From Antrihabitans stalagmiti (GTDB taxonomy: Bacteria > Actinomycetota > Actinomycetes > Mycobacteriales > Mycobacteriaceae): a stretch of 64,000 bases of DNA. Each line of letters begins with the position of its first letter. Positions within the stretch are counted from its first letter, which is position 1. Below are positions 42,219 through 51,308 of this stretch, piece after piece. The stretch spans positions 434,001 to 498,000 of the forward strand of contig NZ_JAEMNV010000003.1 of NCBI RefSeq assembly GCF_016482825.1, written 5' to 3'. The notes under the pieces are model-generated. The model had not been told where the DNA came from and did no database searches. It saw only the letters and a program-made list of their open reading frames with translations. A program made the position numbers and the translations under genes.

Positions 42219-43236
42219 CCCGTGGGTCGTCGTACTGATTACGGTCGGTTTGATCGGCGCGAGCGCGTTTTTCGTCGCGGTGGAGTTCGCGCTGATCGCG
42301 GCGCGCCGACACCGCCTCGAAGACGCAGCCGCGAGCAGCCGCGCGGCGCGTGCGGCGTTGCGGAGTGCATCGGAACTGTCGGTCCTGCTCGCAGGCTCTC
42401 AGCTCGGTATCACCGTATGTACGCTTGCGTTGGGCGCGATAAGCAAACCGGCAGTGCATCATTGGCTGACCCCGCTGCTGGAGGGGTGGGGCGCCGTCAC
42501 CTGGCTCGCCGATGTCGGCGGCTTCGTTCTCGCCCTGATCATCATCACGTTCCTGCACCTGGTTGTCGGCGAGATGGCACCGAAATCCTGGGCGATCGCG
42601 CATCCGGAGAAGTCGGCGACAATGCTCGCAATTCCGATGCGGGGATTTATGTGGGCCGCTCGGCCGTTGCTGAATCAGCTGAACCGAATGGCCAACTGGT
42701 GTTTGGTGAAGGTCGGGGTCGAACCTGTCGATCAGCTCGCGACCGGGCAAGACCCACAATCGTTGCGGCAACTGGTCGAGCATTCCGCGACTGCTGGTGT
42801 CCTCGACGAGGGTTACCGTCGACGACTCGTCGACGCGCTCGAGCTGGAAACGCTCACCGTTGCCGACATGCTCCGCGAACGCGTCACCCCTGCCGGCGTC
42901 GAGGCAGGCGCTGGGACTGCCGAGATCCGTGCCGTCGGTCGTAGCAGCGGGCACCTTCGTCTGCTTGTCACAGGGGTCGACGGTGTCGAGGGTGTGGTGC
43001 ACGTGCGCGACACCTTGCTGGCCGATCCGTCGACGACCGCCCGCGACCTGATGCGAACGGTATTGATCCTCGAGCCGGAGACCTCCGTCTCGGACGCATT
43101 ACGGAACATTCGCGATGCGCGCAGCCATCTTGCGGTCGTCCAGGACCACAACCAGCACGTGCTCGGCGTCGTCACTCTCACGGACATCCTCGAACGGCTT
43201 ATGCCCGATACATCGACGTGGAGTCGAATCGGCTAG
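42211..43236 (+). CDS. CNNM/CorC family membrane protein (2)
   Basis: The 341-residue paralogue has the CNNM domain (LIGASAFFVAVEFALIAARRHRLEDAA, VVGEMAPKSWAIAHPEKSATML) and a CBS pair (VHVRDTLLADPSTTARDLMRTVLILEPETSVSDALRNIRDARSHLAVVQD), but no C-terminal CorC_HlyC domain, unlike its neighbour. GGAGG precedes the ATG, which lies inside the upstream gene. Paired long and short CNNM genes of this kind are common in Mycobacteriales. The role is probably divalent cation efflux or its regulation. Confidence 0.92.
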   Translation: MDNPWVVVLITVGLIGASAFFVAVEFALIAARRHRLEDAAASSRAARAALRSASELSVLLAGSQLGITVCTLALGAISKPAVHHWLTPLLEGWGAVTWLADVGGFVLALIIITFLHLVVGEMAPKSWAIAHPEKSATMLAIPMRGFMWAARPLLNQLNRMANWCLVKVGVEPVDQLATGQDPQSLRQLVEHSATAGVLDEGYRRRLVDALELETLTVADMLRERVTPAGVEAGAGTAEIRAVGRSSGHLRLLVTGVDGVEGVVHVRDTLLADPSTTARDLMRTVLILEPETSVSDALRNIRDARSHLAVVQDHNQHVLGVVTLTDILERLMPDTSTWSRIG

Positions 43237-43323
43237 CAGTGTCGATCGAACCGGAAGGCGCGAGAAGGCTGTTACGTAAGCATCGTGCGAGTGCACATCG
43301 CAGCAACAGCCTGCTCGACGCCG

Positions 43324-43887
43324 TCAGTTACCGAACCTGTTTGCGAGCGTCTTGCCCAGACCCGAAACGATCTGACTGCCGCGCTGCTGCTCGCCCTGCT
43401 GAGCTGCAAGAACGACAACTGCACCGGTCAGGACCGGGATGACCCACTGGATGACGCGAAGCTGCTTCTGTGCAGACTGTGCGCCTTCGGGAGTGCCTGG
43501 TGCCGGTTCGGTGGCACCGGCCGCCGGGATGCGGCCTGCGCTTGCGACTTTGGATCCCAGGTAACCGGAGTACGCGGTCGCTCCAGCTGCGGCGAGGGTA
43601 ACCGCGGTCTTGATAGTGGTGTTGGCTTTGACGCCCTCTTGGTTGGCTACGCGTCCACGGTTGGCAGCGATCAATCCGAGCCCACCGATGCCGTGCATGC
43701 CGATTGCAACTGCGCTGATCGGCGCCCATCGAGCCCAACCGTCGGCAGCGATCCGCGCTCGATCGTTGGGGTCTTTGACGTCACTTGCCGCACCGTTGAG
43801 GCCGGTGGCACCCATCAGCGATCCGCCGAACCAAGCTGCAGCGCCGACGTCGTGCATGGAGCGAACAAGGGTGTTGCGTGTAGTCAT
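43324..43887 (-). CDS. Conserved hypothetical membrane protein
   Basis: The 187-residue protein has several hydrophobic segments (AAAWFGGSLMGATGLNGA, APISAVAIGMHGIGGLGLI, TAVTLAAAGATAYSGYLGSK, WVIPVLTGAVVVLAA) and a cytoplasmic Pro/Ala-rich loop. I recognise it only as a conserved actinobacterial membrane protein. AAGGAG lies six bases before the ATG. It stands alone, convergent with the CNNM pair. No function can be given. Confidence 0.8.
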   Translation of the reverse strand: MTTRNTLVRSMHDVGAAAWFGGSLMGATGLNGAASDVKDPNDRARIAADGWARWAPISAVAIGMHGIGGLGLIAANRGRVANQEGVKANTTIKTAVTLAAAGATAYSGYLGSKVASAGRIPAAGATEPAPGTPEGAQSAQKQLRVIQWVIPVLTGAVVVLAAQQGEQQRGSQIVSGLGKTLANRFGN

Positions 43888-44290
43888 CGTGACTCCTTCG
43901 ACTCGTCGCTTCTAACGCGAGCCGTGTTGTGCGCCGTGCCCGACGTTGTGCGCCGGATAGCGTCGGAATGGTGCTCGAATGAGCTGCCCTGCAATCGGTC
44001 GACATACCTGTGCGCCGGAGGCAGAACTATCGCTGATTGGCCTAGCCCGACTGTGTTCTCAAGCGGGGGCGACCTTGTGCTGAATACCCAGCGAGGTCGC
44101 CTTCAAACGATGTGGCGAGTGATGTCAGCGACCCATCCGCAGCTACGACGAACACCCTCGAAGCGTGCCGTCCAGCGCACGTTGGAACCTTTCGCGATCC
44201 ATTCGACGAGCGGCGTGTTCGCTGCGGTCGAGATACCTCGATCGCGACGAACGGAAGCTTTCGAGGCACAACCGTGGCAGCATTCGAAGA
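43888..44290. other. 403-bp region with no supported gene
   Basis: Frames here are short or overlap each other in opposite orientations and show no recognised domain. The left end holds the promoter region of the membrane-protein gene. I see no RNA, repeat or strong palindrome. Confidence 0.6.
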
Positions 44291-44871
44291 ATGGCTAACG
44301 AGGCTGCCCGGACCGACCTGCGGGCCGAGATGGCTGCGTTGGCACGTGAGATGCAGCGCGAGCACTCCAGCGTGGAGCAAACACTGCAGGCGATCACACA
44401 CACCGCAATCGAGAAGGTCGCGGGCGCTACACACGCCGGCGTCACCCTGGTTGTCGGCCGCCGAAAGGTCGAATCTCGGGCAGCCACCTCCGCGCTACCG
44501 CGCGAGCTCGACGAACTCCAGGAGCGACTCGGCGAAGGTCCGTGCCTACAAGCTGCCTGGGAACACGAGACGGTGCACGCCCCCGACATGGAACACGAGA
44601 GCCGGTGGCCACGATTCGCCTCGGCCGCGTTCGCACGCGGCATCGGCGCCATGATGTCCTTCGAGCTTTTCACCGACCACGACAATCGGTGTGGCAATCG
44701 GCCCTTGCGACCCGCGACATCATCGGCCAAGCCAAAGGCATGATCATGGAGCGCTACAACGTCGACGCGGTGCGAGCGTTCAACCTGCTCGCCCGGCTGT
44801 CACAAGATGCCAACATCAAGGTGGAAGTCATTGCGCGCCAACTCGTCGAATGTGAGCATCCCCTGCCTTGA
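44291..44871 (+). pseudogene. GAF-ANTAR protein with internal deletion/frameshift
   Basis: From ATG 44291 the frame encodes a GAF domain (VEQTLQAITHTAIEKVAGATHAGVTLVVGRR, LQERLGEGPCLQAAWEHETVHAPDM, GIGAMMSFELFTDHDN) and then ends in unrelated residues. A different frame from about 44690 encodes a good ANTAR domain (WQSALATRDIIGQAKGMIMERYNVDAVRAFNLLARLSQDANIKVEVIARQLVE) to 44871. Intact relatives have about 40-45 further GAF residues between the two parts, so there is an out-of-frame deletion near 44685-44695. The intact protein would be an RNA-binding antiterminator that senses a ligand through GAF. Confidence 0.8.
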
Positions 44872-45007
44872 GGCTAAGGTTCGGTCGATGCAGCACCACT
44901 TTCAGTCGATGCAGGCCCGATGCATTTGGCGGTATCGGTTTCCATGAAGCCAAACCGGGTAGACGGATTCAGGGGTGGCCTCATCAACCGGTTGATTTGG
45001 TTGTCAA

Positions 45008-45042
45008 GATTCCGCAGGTCCAGAAAAGCGGCCTGCGGAATC
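45008..45042. terminator. 11-bp perfect inverted repeat
   Basis: GATTCCGCAGG (45008-45018) and CCTGCGGAATC (45032-45042) flank a 13-base loop, between the broken GAF-ANTAR gene and the secreted hydrolase gene. It has no T-run and is probably a hairpin terminator or repeat. The rest of the 271-bp gap shows nothing else. Confidence 0.55.
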
Positions 45043-45142
45043 GGGTGGGACCGTTGATTTCCGTCGTCGAAGTCGCAGCAGCGATAGGGCACGACTAACC
45101 GGCTCTCGACACGACACTGCGCCAGTGTGGGAAGGTCGACCA

Positions 45143-45970
45143 ATGATGCGCCAACGCCGGATCCGAAGTGTCGTCCTTTCGTTTGTGATGGGTCTCGTAT
45201 GCACGCTTGGCCTCGTGGTCGTCGGCGGCGCCGGACCTGCCGCAGCCGAGGTTCGACCGACCATCGTGCTGGTTCACGGTGCGTTCGCCGATCCGTCCGG
45301 CTTCGACGATGTGGCGCAGATACTGCGAGACCGCGGCTACGAGGTCGTCGTACCCGTCAATCCGTTGCGCGGACCGGCCAACGACTCCGCAGCGATCGAG
45401 AAGGTGCTCGCAGACATCTCCGGTCCGATCGTTCTCGTCGGGCACTCCTACGGCGGCGAAGTCATCAGCAACGTGAACAATCCGAGCGTGCAGGCGCTCG
45501 TCTTCATCTCCGCGATTGCGACCGACCTCAACGAGCCCGCGGCCTTGCTGCTCGATCCCATCCGCTTCCCGATCACGTTGCTCGTTCCGCCGGTGGTGCT
45601 GCCGAAGGTCGTGGCGGATCCGACATTCCCCGGCGGTACCAACGTCGACCTCGTCATAACCCGCGAACTCTTCCGTCCGATCTTCGCTGCCGATGTGAGC
45701 GAAGCGAAGGCAGCGGAGATGGCGGAGCGGCAGCGGAGTTTCGCGGTGGCCGCGAACCTGGAACTCTCGGGTGCGCCGTCCTGGCGGACTACACCGAGCT
45801 GGTACTTGGTCACCACAGAGGACAGGGTGGTTCCGGCGTCGTCGCAACGCTTCCAAGCAGCGCGAATGGGTGCCTCGGTTCGTGAGGTCGCCTCGTCGCA
45901 CGCATCCTTCGTCGCACAACCGCAGGCGACGGCCGATATCATCTTGGACGCGGTCGCGGGGACTCGCTGA
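45143..45970 (+). CDS. Secreted alpha/beta hydrolase
   Basis: The 275-residue protein has a signal peptide (MMRQRRIRSVVLSFVMGLV..., with a likely cut after GPAAA) and a hydrolase fold: IVLVHGAFADPSGFDDVAQIL, the nucleophile elbow LVGHSYGGEVI, the acid in TTEDRVVP and His in SSHASF. Its resemblance is to actinobacterial esterase/EstC-like hydrolases. GGAAGG lies seven bases before ATG 45143; a GTG at 45125 is in frame but weaker. It is likely exported and acts on esters outside the cell. Confidence 0.9.
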   Translation: MMRQRRIRSVVLSFVMGLVCTLGLVVVGGAGPAAAEVRPTIVLVHGAFADPSGFDDVAQILRDRGYEVVVPVNPLRGPANDSAAIEKVLADISGPIVLVGHSYGGEVISNVNNPSVQALVFISAIATDLNEPAALLLDPIRFPITLLVPPVVLPKVVADPTFPGGTNVDLVITRELFRPIFAADVSEAKAAEMAERQRSFAVAANLELSGAPSWRTTPSWYLVTTEDRVVPASSQRFQAARMGASVREVASSHASFVAQPQATADIILDAVAGTR

Positions 45971-45993
45971 CCCGTATGAACGGAGACGATCGA

Positions 45994-46323
45994 ATGGCAG
46001 TTCGGAACGCACCGGACCGGCACAGGTTCGAGATTCTCGTCGGAGACGACGTCGCTGGTTTCACCGAGTACATCGACGAGGGTGGTCAGCGGATCTTCTT
46101 TCACACCGAGGTCGACGACCGTTTTGCCGGACAAGGTTTGGCGAGTGTGCTCGTGACGGCGGCGCTGAACGAAACACGCACCGCCGGTAAGCGGATCGTG
46201 CCGATCTGCCCATACGTTGCGTCATATCTGAAGAAGCACAACGACTTCGACGATATTGCCGACGAGGTGACGCCCGCTGCCATGCGTGCGGTCAAGGCAT
46301 TCAAGAAAGCATCGAGCGCATAG
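45994..46323 (+). CDS. Small GNAT-fold acetyltransferase (PF14542)
   Basis: The 109-residue protein has the YjdJ-type mini-GNAT pattern: HRFEILVGDDVAGFTEYIDEGGQRIFFHTEVDDRFAGQGLASVLVTAALNETRTAGKRIVPICPYVASYLKKH. The GQGLAS loop binds acetyl-CoA, and CPYVASYLKKH is the family hallmark. GGAG lies eight bases upstream of ATG 45994. It follows the secreted hydrolase by 23 bases. The substrate is unknown. Confidence 0.9.
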   Translation: MAVRNAPDRHRFEILVGDDVAGFTEYIDEGGQRIFFHTEVDDRFAGQGLASVLVTAALNETRTAGKRIVPICPYVASYLKKHNDFDDIADEVTPAAMRAVKAFKKASSA

Positions 46324-46380
46324 GTTTGCAGGCGCGGAGGGGCGATTCAGCCTGAACAGCTATGCACTCGACGCGACAGG

Positions 46381-46959
46381 TCAGTCCCGTGGCGGCAGTG
46401 GCAACGGCAGGGCGGGCAGGCCGTCGATGCTGACGCCGTTGTGGTCCTTGCTCTCGCAGTAGGCAGCGAACTCCTCGTCGGATTTGCGGCCGAAGTAGTC
46501 CGTGTGCAGCGTCCGCTCCTCGCGGTAGTCCATAAACGGCACGGCGAATCCGCACGTGTCACTGATGAGTTTTGCGGTGACTACGATGACCGCTCGCAGG
46601 CCTGGCGCGTCTGCATCGCCGAATCTGCTGACCAACTCGGGGAAGCGTGGGTCGTCGCGGAAGACGGGCACACCCGTCCCGTGGACCCGCACAATATTGG
46701 GCGGGCCTGTGAATGCACACCACATCAACGTGATTCGGCCGTTTTCCCGTAGGTGGGCAATCGTCTCCGCGTGACTCCCACCGAAGTCGAGGTAGGCGAC
46801 GGTCCGGTCGTCGAGCACTCGGAGCGAACCCGCGCGGCCCTTGGGCGAGATGTTGACGTGCCCGTCCTCGGCCAGGGGTGCGGTGCCGGTGAAGAACAGT
46901 GGCTGCTCCTCGATGAACGCCCGCAACCTGCCGTCGATCCGTTCGTAGGTCTTCCCCAT
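46381..46959 (-). CDS. Pyridoxamine 5'-phosphate oxidase-like protein
   Basis: The 192-residue protein has the PNPOx-like split-barrel pattern: FIEEQPLFFTGTAPLAEDGHVNISPKGRAGSLRVLDDRTVAYLDFGGSHAETIAHLRENGRITLMWCAFTGPPNIVRVHGTG. These proteins bind FMN or F420, and many in Mycobacteriales are F420-dependent. ATG at 46959. It is divergent from the OsmC gene across about 115 bases. The function is probably redox chemistry on a small molecule; the cofactor is not certain. Confidence 0.88.
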   Translation of the reverse strand: MGKTYERIDGRLRAFIEEQPLFFTGTAPLAEDGHVNISPKGRAGSLRVLDDRTVAYLDFGGSHAETIAHLRENGRITLMWCAFTGPPNIVRVHGTGVPVFRDDPRFPELVSRFGDADAPGLRAVIVVTAKLISDTCGFAVPFMDYREERTLHTDYFGRKSDEEFAAYCESKDHNGVSIDGLPALPLPLPPRD

Positions 46960-47074
46960 GCCCGCATTATTGCGCTCGAGAGCAACCGACGGCAGGTACG
47001 CAGCGTTTGTGCATCGATTGCCCGGGTATGCCGAACGTAGGTACGTACACCAACAGGCCTGGAAGGTCGTCGTT

Positions 47075-47479
47075 ATGTCGGAGAAGTCGTTCACCGCACG
47101 CGCGTCAGCGGGGGAAGAGCACGTCGAGATCGATGGGCAGGATGAGCTGCGGTACAAGATCACGACACCTGACAGTGCGGGTGACGCTGAGCTGACTCCG
47201 GAACGGCTCTACGCCGCCGCTGTCGCATCGTGCTTGCAGCAGACCTTGAAGATCACAGCTGCGACCGGCGACTTCGACCTCACCGACGCAACAGCGACCG
47301 CGCAGGTCACGCTCGAACACGATCTTCGCGAGGGCTACCGCCTGAGCGTCACCGCTGGTTTCGACCTGCCGAACCTCGACGACGAGGTACGCGACGGGCT
47401 TATCGCCCGCACCCTCGAAGCGTGCCCGCTCACCAACCCGCCCTCCGTCGTCCTCGAAGAGCAGCCGCAACCTGCTTGA
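47075..47479 (+). CDS. OsmC/Ohr-like peroxiredoxin
   Basis: The 134-residue protein has the OsmC fold with the two redox Cys: the first in LYAAAVASCLQQTLKI and the second in LEACPLTNPPS. This Cys pair reduces organic hydroperoxides. GGAAGG lies before the ATG. It is divergent from the PNPOx-like gene, suggesting shared oxidative stress control. No OhrR-type regulator is adjacent. Confidence 0.9.
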   Translation: MSEKSFTARASAGEEHVEIDGQDELRYKITTPDSAGDAELTPERLYAAAVASCLQQTLKITAATGDFDLTDATATAQVTLEHDLREGYRLSVTAGFDLPNLDDEVRDGLIARTLEACPLTNPPSVVLEEQPQPA

Positions 47480-47495
47480 CGGGTTGCCCTGAGCG

Positions 47496-48512
47496 CTACG
47501 CGGACTTCAGCAGAAGTGCTTCGGCACGATTCGGCTCGCTGCGGTAACGCGACTGCTTGCCGTCGATCCCCATCAGTTTCCAGATTCGCTTGGAAACGGG
47601 GTTCATCAGGCCGGCCTTCTCGGCGAGCATCCGGACGTCCGCGAAGTAGTTCCGCAGAGTCTGCTGCGATTTCGGGTGATCCCAGAACAACTCGCTCTTT
47701 ACGGACTTCGGGATGTCGAAGGTTTCCCAGAACTGCGGCGGAGGGACGGCGATGAAGTCGCACAGCACCCGCATCACGATCGGGAATGCGATCGACAGCG
47801 CAAGCCGGTTGGCGGTGTTCAGTTCCTTGATGTGGTGCTCGAGGAACTCGTGGGCAAACGAGATGTGGCGGGCTTCCTCGGCTACGTGAATACGCATGAC
47901 GTTGGCCATGATCGGGTGAATCTCTTCGCCGGAGCGCAGGATCGACTTCTGAATGTGATCGATCGGCTCCTCACCCGCGAGTACTCCCACGAAGAACACG
48001 AGAGGCATAAGCCGCCCGGCGATCGGGAAGAGCGGCGCGAACGCCTTCATGTACGGCGAACCGCCGGGCACATTCATGCCGACGCGGTTCACCATCTCCT
48101 GGAACATGAGGGTGTGGTTGCCCTCTTCGATGATCTCGTGAGTGCAGTAGCGGAACTCGGGCGAGCCGTTGGGCAGCGTCTGGATGTAGTTCAACATCCC
48201 GTTGATCAGGATCTGCTCGAACTGCAAGCCGACCTTTGCGACGTTGGCCTGGCGCCACATGCCGATCGCGATCTGCTTCTCTTTCGGCAGCGAGCGGTAC
48301 CAATCGCCGTTGGTCAGCGGGTCGGCGGACTCGGGCAGGATCCAACGCTCGTCGTTGGCGAAGACAGCCAGCTCGGGCGAGTTCCAGTCGATGTCGACGT
48401 AGGGGTCGAAACGCTTGTGTACCGAACCTTCGGACAGTTGGTGCAGCTTCTCGACGTATTTGGCGAAGTCGCCGTCGGTGTTTTCGTCGACGGACTCGAT
48501 CGTCACAGACAT
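47496..48512 (-). CDS. AurF-like di-iron oxygenase (PF11583)
   Basis: The 338-residue protein has the AurF-type di-iron ligands: VGLQFEQILINGML, CTHEIIEEGNHTLMFQEMV and IHVAEEARHISFAHEFLEHH, i.e. E, ExxH and E..ExxRH. AurF oxygenates arylamines; related mycobacterial proteins have other or unknown substrates. GGGAG precedes the ATG. It is divergent from the LLM flavoprotein gene across about 205 bases that carry an inverted repeat. An unidentified electron donor is required. Confidence 0.88.
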   Translation of the reverse strand: MSVTIESVDENTDGDFAKYVEKLHQLSEGSVHKRFDPYVDIDWNSPELAVFANDERWILPESADPLTNGDWYRSLPKEKQIAIGMWRQANVAKVGLQFEQILINGMLNYIQTLPNGSPEFRYCTHEIIEEGNHTLMFQEMVNRVGMNVPGGSPYMKAFAPLFPIAGRLMPLVFFVGVLAGEEPIDHIQKSILRSGEEIHPIMANVMRIHVAEEARHISFAHEFLEHHIKELNTANRLALSIAFPIVMRVLCDFIAVPPPQFWETFDIPKSVKSELFWDHPKSQQTLRNYFADVRMLAEKAGLMNPVSKRIWKLMGIDGKQSRYRSEPNRAEALLLKSA

Positions 48513-48587
48513 CGTTCAACTCCCTTGTTGACTATTGCTTGTTGATGACAGCACCGTGGCCGAGGTTGTCGGTCCGCTTGCGCGAAG

Positions 48588-48611
48588 TTGACAATCAGAC
48601 GGTTTTGTCAA
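48588..48611. promoter_or_regulatory. Inverted repeat between AurF-like and LLM genes
   Basis: TTGACAA (48588-48594) and TTGTCAA (48605-48611) are perfect 7-bp arms with a 10-base spacer. The site could serve a regulator of both divergent genes. TTGACA also resembles a -35 box, so part of the pattern may be promoter. Confidence 0.4.
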
Positions 48612-48717
48612 ATTAATGTATCGGTGGGTCACATGCATGTCAACCGCGGCGACAGGGCGTCAGCGGCAGGCGGTTGGGCCAGGGAATGTCCCGAACTGAT
48701 TCAACGTTCAACCAAAC

Positions 48718-49770
48718 ATGGAGAAATTCGGGTTCCTGTCTTTCGGAAACTACGGCCCCGGTCGGGGATCGAAGGTCGTCGATGCGCATGCGTCTCTGCA
48801 CCAAGCGATCGACCTGTCCGTCCGCGCCGACGAACTCGGCGTCAACGGCGCCTATTTCCGAGTGCATCACTTCGCCAGGCAGCAGTCCGCCCCGATGACG
48901 TTGCTGGCAGCTATCGCGGCTCGGACCAAGCACATCGAGGTCGGCACCGGAGTGATCGACCTGCGCTACGAGAACCCGCTGTATCTGGCGGAGGAGGCTG
49001 CGTCGCTCGACATCATCGCCGATCAGCGAATCGCCCTCGGGATGAGTCGTGGATCGCCGGAAACCGTGACCCGAGGTTACGAATCGTTCGGCTACACCGG
49101 TAGCAAAGATCCCAGAGGCGCCGACATCGCTCGGGTAAAGTTCGACCAGTTCATCGCGGCGATCGACGGCGAAGGTATCGCAGCCGGCGACCCGCGAATG
49201 ACCGGCTCCGATCGTCCGCAGCCCATCCGCCCGCTGTCGCCAGGTCTGAAGAACCGCATCTGGTGGGGCTCCGCGACGCGCGACAGCGCTGAATGGGCAG
49301 GCCGTCAAGGTGTGAACCTGATGTCGTCGACGCTGCTGACCGAGGATGCCGGCATCCCGTTCGCCGACCTCCAGGCCGAACAAATCGACCGCTTCCGCGC
49401 AGCATGGGACGAGGCCGGACATCCAGGCAAGCCACGAGTGTCCGTCAGCCGCAGCGTCTTTCCGTTGATCAACGATCTCGACCGCGCATACTTCGGGTCC
49501 ACCGACTCCGATCAGGTCGGCGTGATCGACGGTTACCGATCCACTTTCGGCAAAACCTACGCCGCCGAGCCCGACGTGCTGATCGAGCAACTGCGCGCCG
49601 ACGCAGCCGTCATGTCGGCCGACACGCTGATGTTGACGATCCCGGTGGCACTTGGTGTCGACTTCAACGCGCACATTCTCGAGTCGTTCGCCACCCATGT
49701 TGCCCCGGCGCTCGGGTGGAATCCCGCGGACCGTCAGTCTCCGGTGGGGGCGGCAAGCGTCATCGCGTAG
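48718..49770 (+). CDS. LLM-class flavin-dependent oxidoreductase
   Basis: The 350-residue protein belongs to the bacterial-luciferase-like family: MEKFGFLSFGNYGPG, GAYFRVHHFARQQSAPMTLLAAIAARTKHIEVGTGVIDLRYENPLYLAEEAASLDIIADQRIALGMSRGSPE. Such enzymes use FMN or F420 with a TIM-barrel fold. It is divergent from the AurF-like gene, and its last 37 bases overlap the convergent TetR gene. Substrate unknown. Confidence 0.9.
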   Translation: MEKFGFLSFGNYGPGRGSKVVDAHASLHQAIDLSVRADELGVNGAYFRVHHFARQQSAPMTLLAAIAARTKHIEVGTGVIDLRYENPLYLAEEAASLDIIADQRIALGMSRGSPETVTRGYESFGYTGSKDPRGADIARVKFDQFIAAIDGEGIAAGDPRMTGSDRPQPIRPLSPGLKNRIWWGSATRDSAEWAGRQGVNLMSSTLLTEDAGIPFADLQAEQIDRFRAAWDEAGHPGKPRVSVSRSVFPLINDLDRAYFGSTDSDQVGVIDGYRSTFGKTYAAEPDVLIEQLRADAAVMSADTLMLTIPVALGVDFNAHILESFATHVAPALGWNPADRQSPVGAASVIA

Positions 49771-50378
49771 GCGGCGGCACTGGCGAACAGAGCAGTGGTG
49801 TGCTCGGCCACTTGATCGGCGGACATGTCGATCTCGTTGTCGAGCCATCGCCGCAACACGTCCGACATTCCGCTGACCATCATGGTTGCCGTCAACTGCA
49901 TGGTGGGCAGCGCAGAGTCCCGGATCGGGAACAGATTGCGCACCTTGTCGATGAGAAGGTTCGTCATACGGGAAATGGTGTCGTTGCGCAGCGCCCGCAG
50001 AATCGGTTCGGCACCGGACTCGACGAAGATGATCCGCGCGAGAATCCGATCGTTGTCGACCAGGCGAATCAACGCGTCGATCGGAGCCCGTGTCAGCACG
50101 CCGAAATCGTCGACACCCGACTGCATCGCGCCGACGAGGGTCGCTTCCAGCGTGGCGAACACTTCGTCGGCAACCCCGCGCAAGAGGGCGTCGCGGTCCT
50201 GAAACTGCTCGTAGAAGTACCGCGACGTGAGGCCGGCTTCTCTGCACACCGCCGTCACTGTCGTGTCCGCTGCGCCGCGCGTGCCCAGAAGTGTCACCGC
50301 TGCCACGAGCAACTGCGCGCGGCGTTGACGACCGCGCTCGCTAGCGGTCATTCCACCGTAGACACGTGCCGAACTCAC
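49734..50378 (-). CDS. TetR/AcrR family regulator
   Basis: The 214-residue protein has the HTH RRAQLLVAAVTLLGTRGAADTTVTAVCREAGLTSRYFYEQFQDRDALL. GTG at 50378 is used; an ATG at 50351 is possible. It is divergent from the PF10118 paralogue 3, with a 24-bp inverted repeat and a 10-bp palindrome between, so it very likely represses that gene. Its 3' end overlaps the LLM gene. Confidence 0.9.
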   Translation of the reverse strand: MSSARVYGGMTASERGRQRRAQLLVAAVTLLGTRGAADTTVTAVCREAGLTSRYFYEQFQDRDALLRGVADEVFATLEATLVGAMQSGVDDFGVLTRAPIDALIRLVDNDRILARIIFVESGAEPILRALRNDTISRMTNLLIDKVRNLFPIRDSALPTMQLTATMMVSGMSDVLRRWLDNEIDMSADQVAEHTTALFASAAAYAMTLAAPTGD

Positions 50379-50389
50379 GCGCTACAGTC

Positions 50390-50422
50390 TGACATGTCAT
50401 CTGACCATGGCCTTAGTCAGAT
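50390..50422. promoter_or_regulatory. Two palindromic elements, candidate TetR operator
   Basis: TGACATGTCA (50390-50399) is a perfect 10-bp palindrome. ATCTGAC (50399-50405) and GTCAGAT (50416-50422) are perfect 7-bp arms with a 10-base spacer. CTGAC half-sites occur three times in the region. It lies between the TetR and PF10118 genes. Confidence 0.6.
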
Positions 50423-50444
50423 GGAACCGTCAACGGAGACGCCC

Positions 50445-51308
50445 ATGACAAGTTCCACCGCTCCAGCCACGCAGCCGATCAAGGCGCGCCGAGTTCGATT
50501 CGACTATCCGACCGGTGCGCACCGCCAGCACTACGTCGACAACGACCTGGTGCTGAGCCACCTGGTCGCGGCGCTTTCGGCGATGTTTCCTGAGGGCGAA
50601 GACTTCTTCATCCGCTCGGTTCGCAACTATCGGGACCAGATAACGGACGACGAATTGCGCGAGGCCATAAAGGGATTCATCGCCCAGGAGGCCACGCACC
50701 GGCACCAGCATCGCCAGCTCAACGAACGCTTACAGGAGATGGGTTACCCGACAGCGCGCGTGGATCGCCACGTAGGTCAGTTGCTGAGTCTGGTCGAGCG
50801 GGTCCTTCCGCAAAGCTGGTCCTTGGCGGCCACAGCAGCGCTCGAGCATTACACCGCAACATTTGCCGAGATCCTGCTCACCGATGAGCGTGCGCAGAAG
50901 TTGGTCGGCGACGACACCGAGGTGCGCCCGATGTTGCTGTGGCACGCGCTCGAAGAGTCCGAGCACAAGGCGGTGGCCTTCGACGTCTACCGCCAGACCA
51001 TCGACAGCGAAACGCTGCGTGTCGGCATCATGTACCTGGCGTCGGCGATCTTCTGGACCGAGGTCGTCGTACAGACCGGTCGCTCGCTCGTCTCCGATCC
51101 CGCGTCCTACAATCCGATTCGTTTATTGAAGAGCCTCAACAACATTCGCAAGTCCCCGTTCTTCAGCTGGGACGCGGTCACTCGCTACAACACCTACAAC
51201 CGACCGGGCTTCCACCCCGACGACTGGGATTCACGCGACGTTCTCGCCCGCTGGTCTGCCGAACTCTTCGAGGCAGACGGTGCGCAACGCTCAACCGGAA
51301 AGCTTTAG
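50445..51308 (+). CDS. PF10118 metal-dependent hydrolase-like protein (paralogue 3)
   Basis: The 287-residue protein is clearly homologous along its length to paralogue 2: VRFDYPTGAHRQHYVDNDLVLSH, AMFPEGEDFFIRSVRNYRDQI, GFIAQEATHRHQHRQLNERL, ALEHYTATFAE, LLWHALEESEHKAVAFDVYRQ. GGAG lies seven bases before ATG 50445. It is divergent from a TetR gene, whereas paralogue 2 follows one in an operon. The Glu/His layout suggests a di-metal active site. Role unknown. Confidence 0.88.
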   Translation: MTSSTAPATQPIKARRVRFDYPTGAHRQHYVDNDLVLSHLVAALSAMFPEGEDFFIRSVRNYRDQITDDELREAIKGFIAQEATHRHQHRQLNERLQEMGYPTARVDRHVGQLLSLVERVLPQSWSLAATAALEHYTATFAEILLTDERAQKLVGDDTEVRPMLLWHALEESEHKAVAFDVYRQTIDSETLRVGIMYLASAIFWTEVVVQTGRSLVSDPASYNPIRLLKSLNNIRKSPFFSWDAVTRYNTYNRPGFHPDDWDSRDVLARWSAELFEADGAQRSTGKL

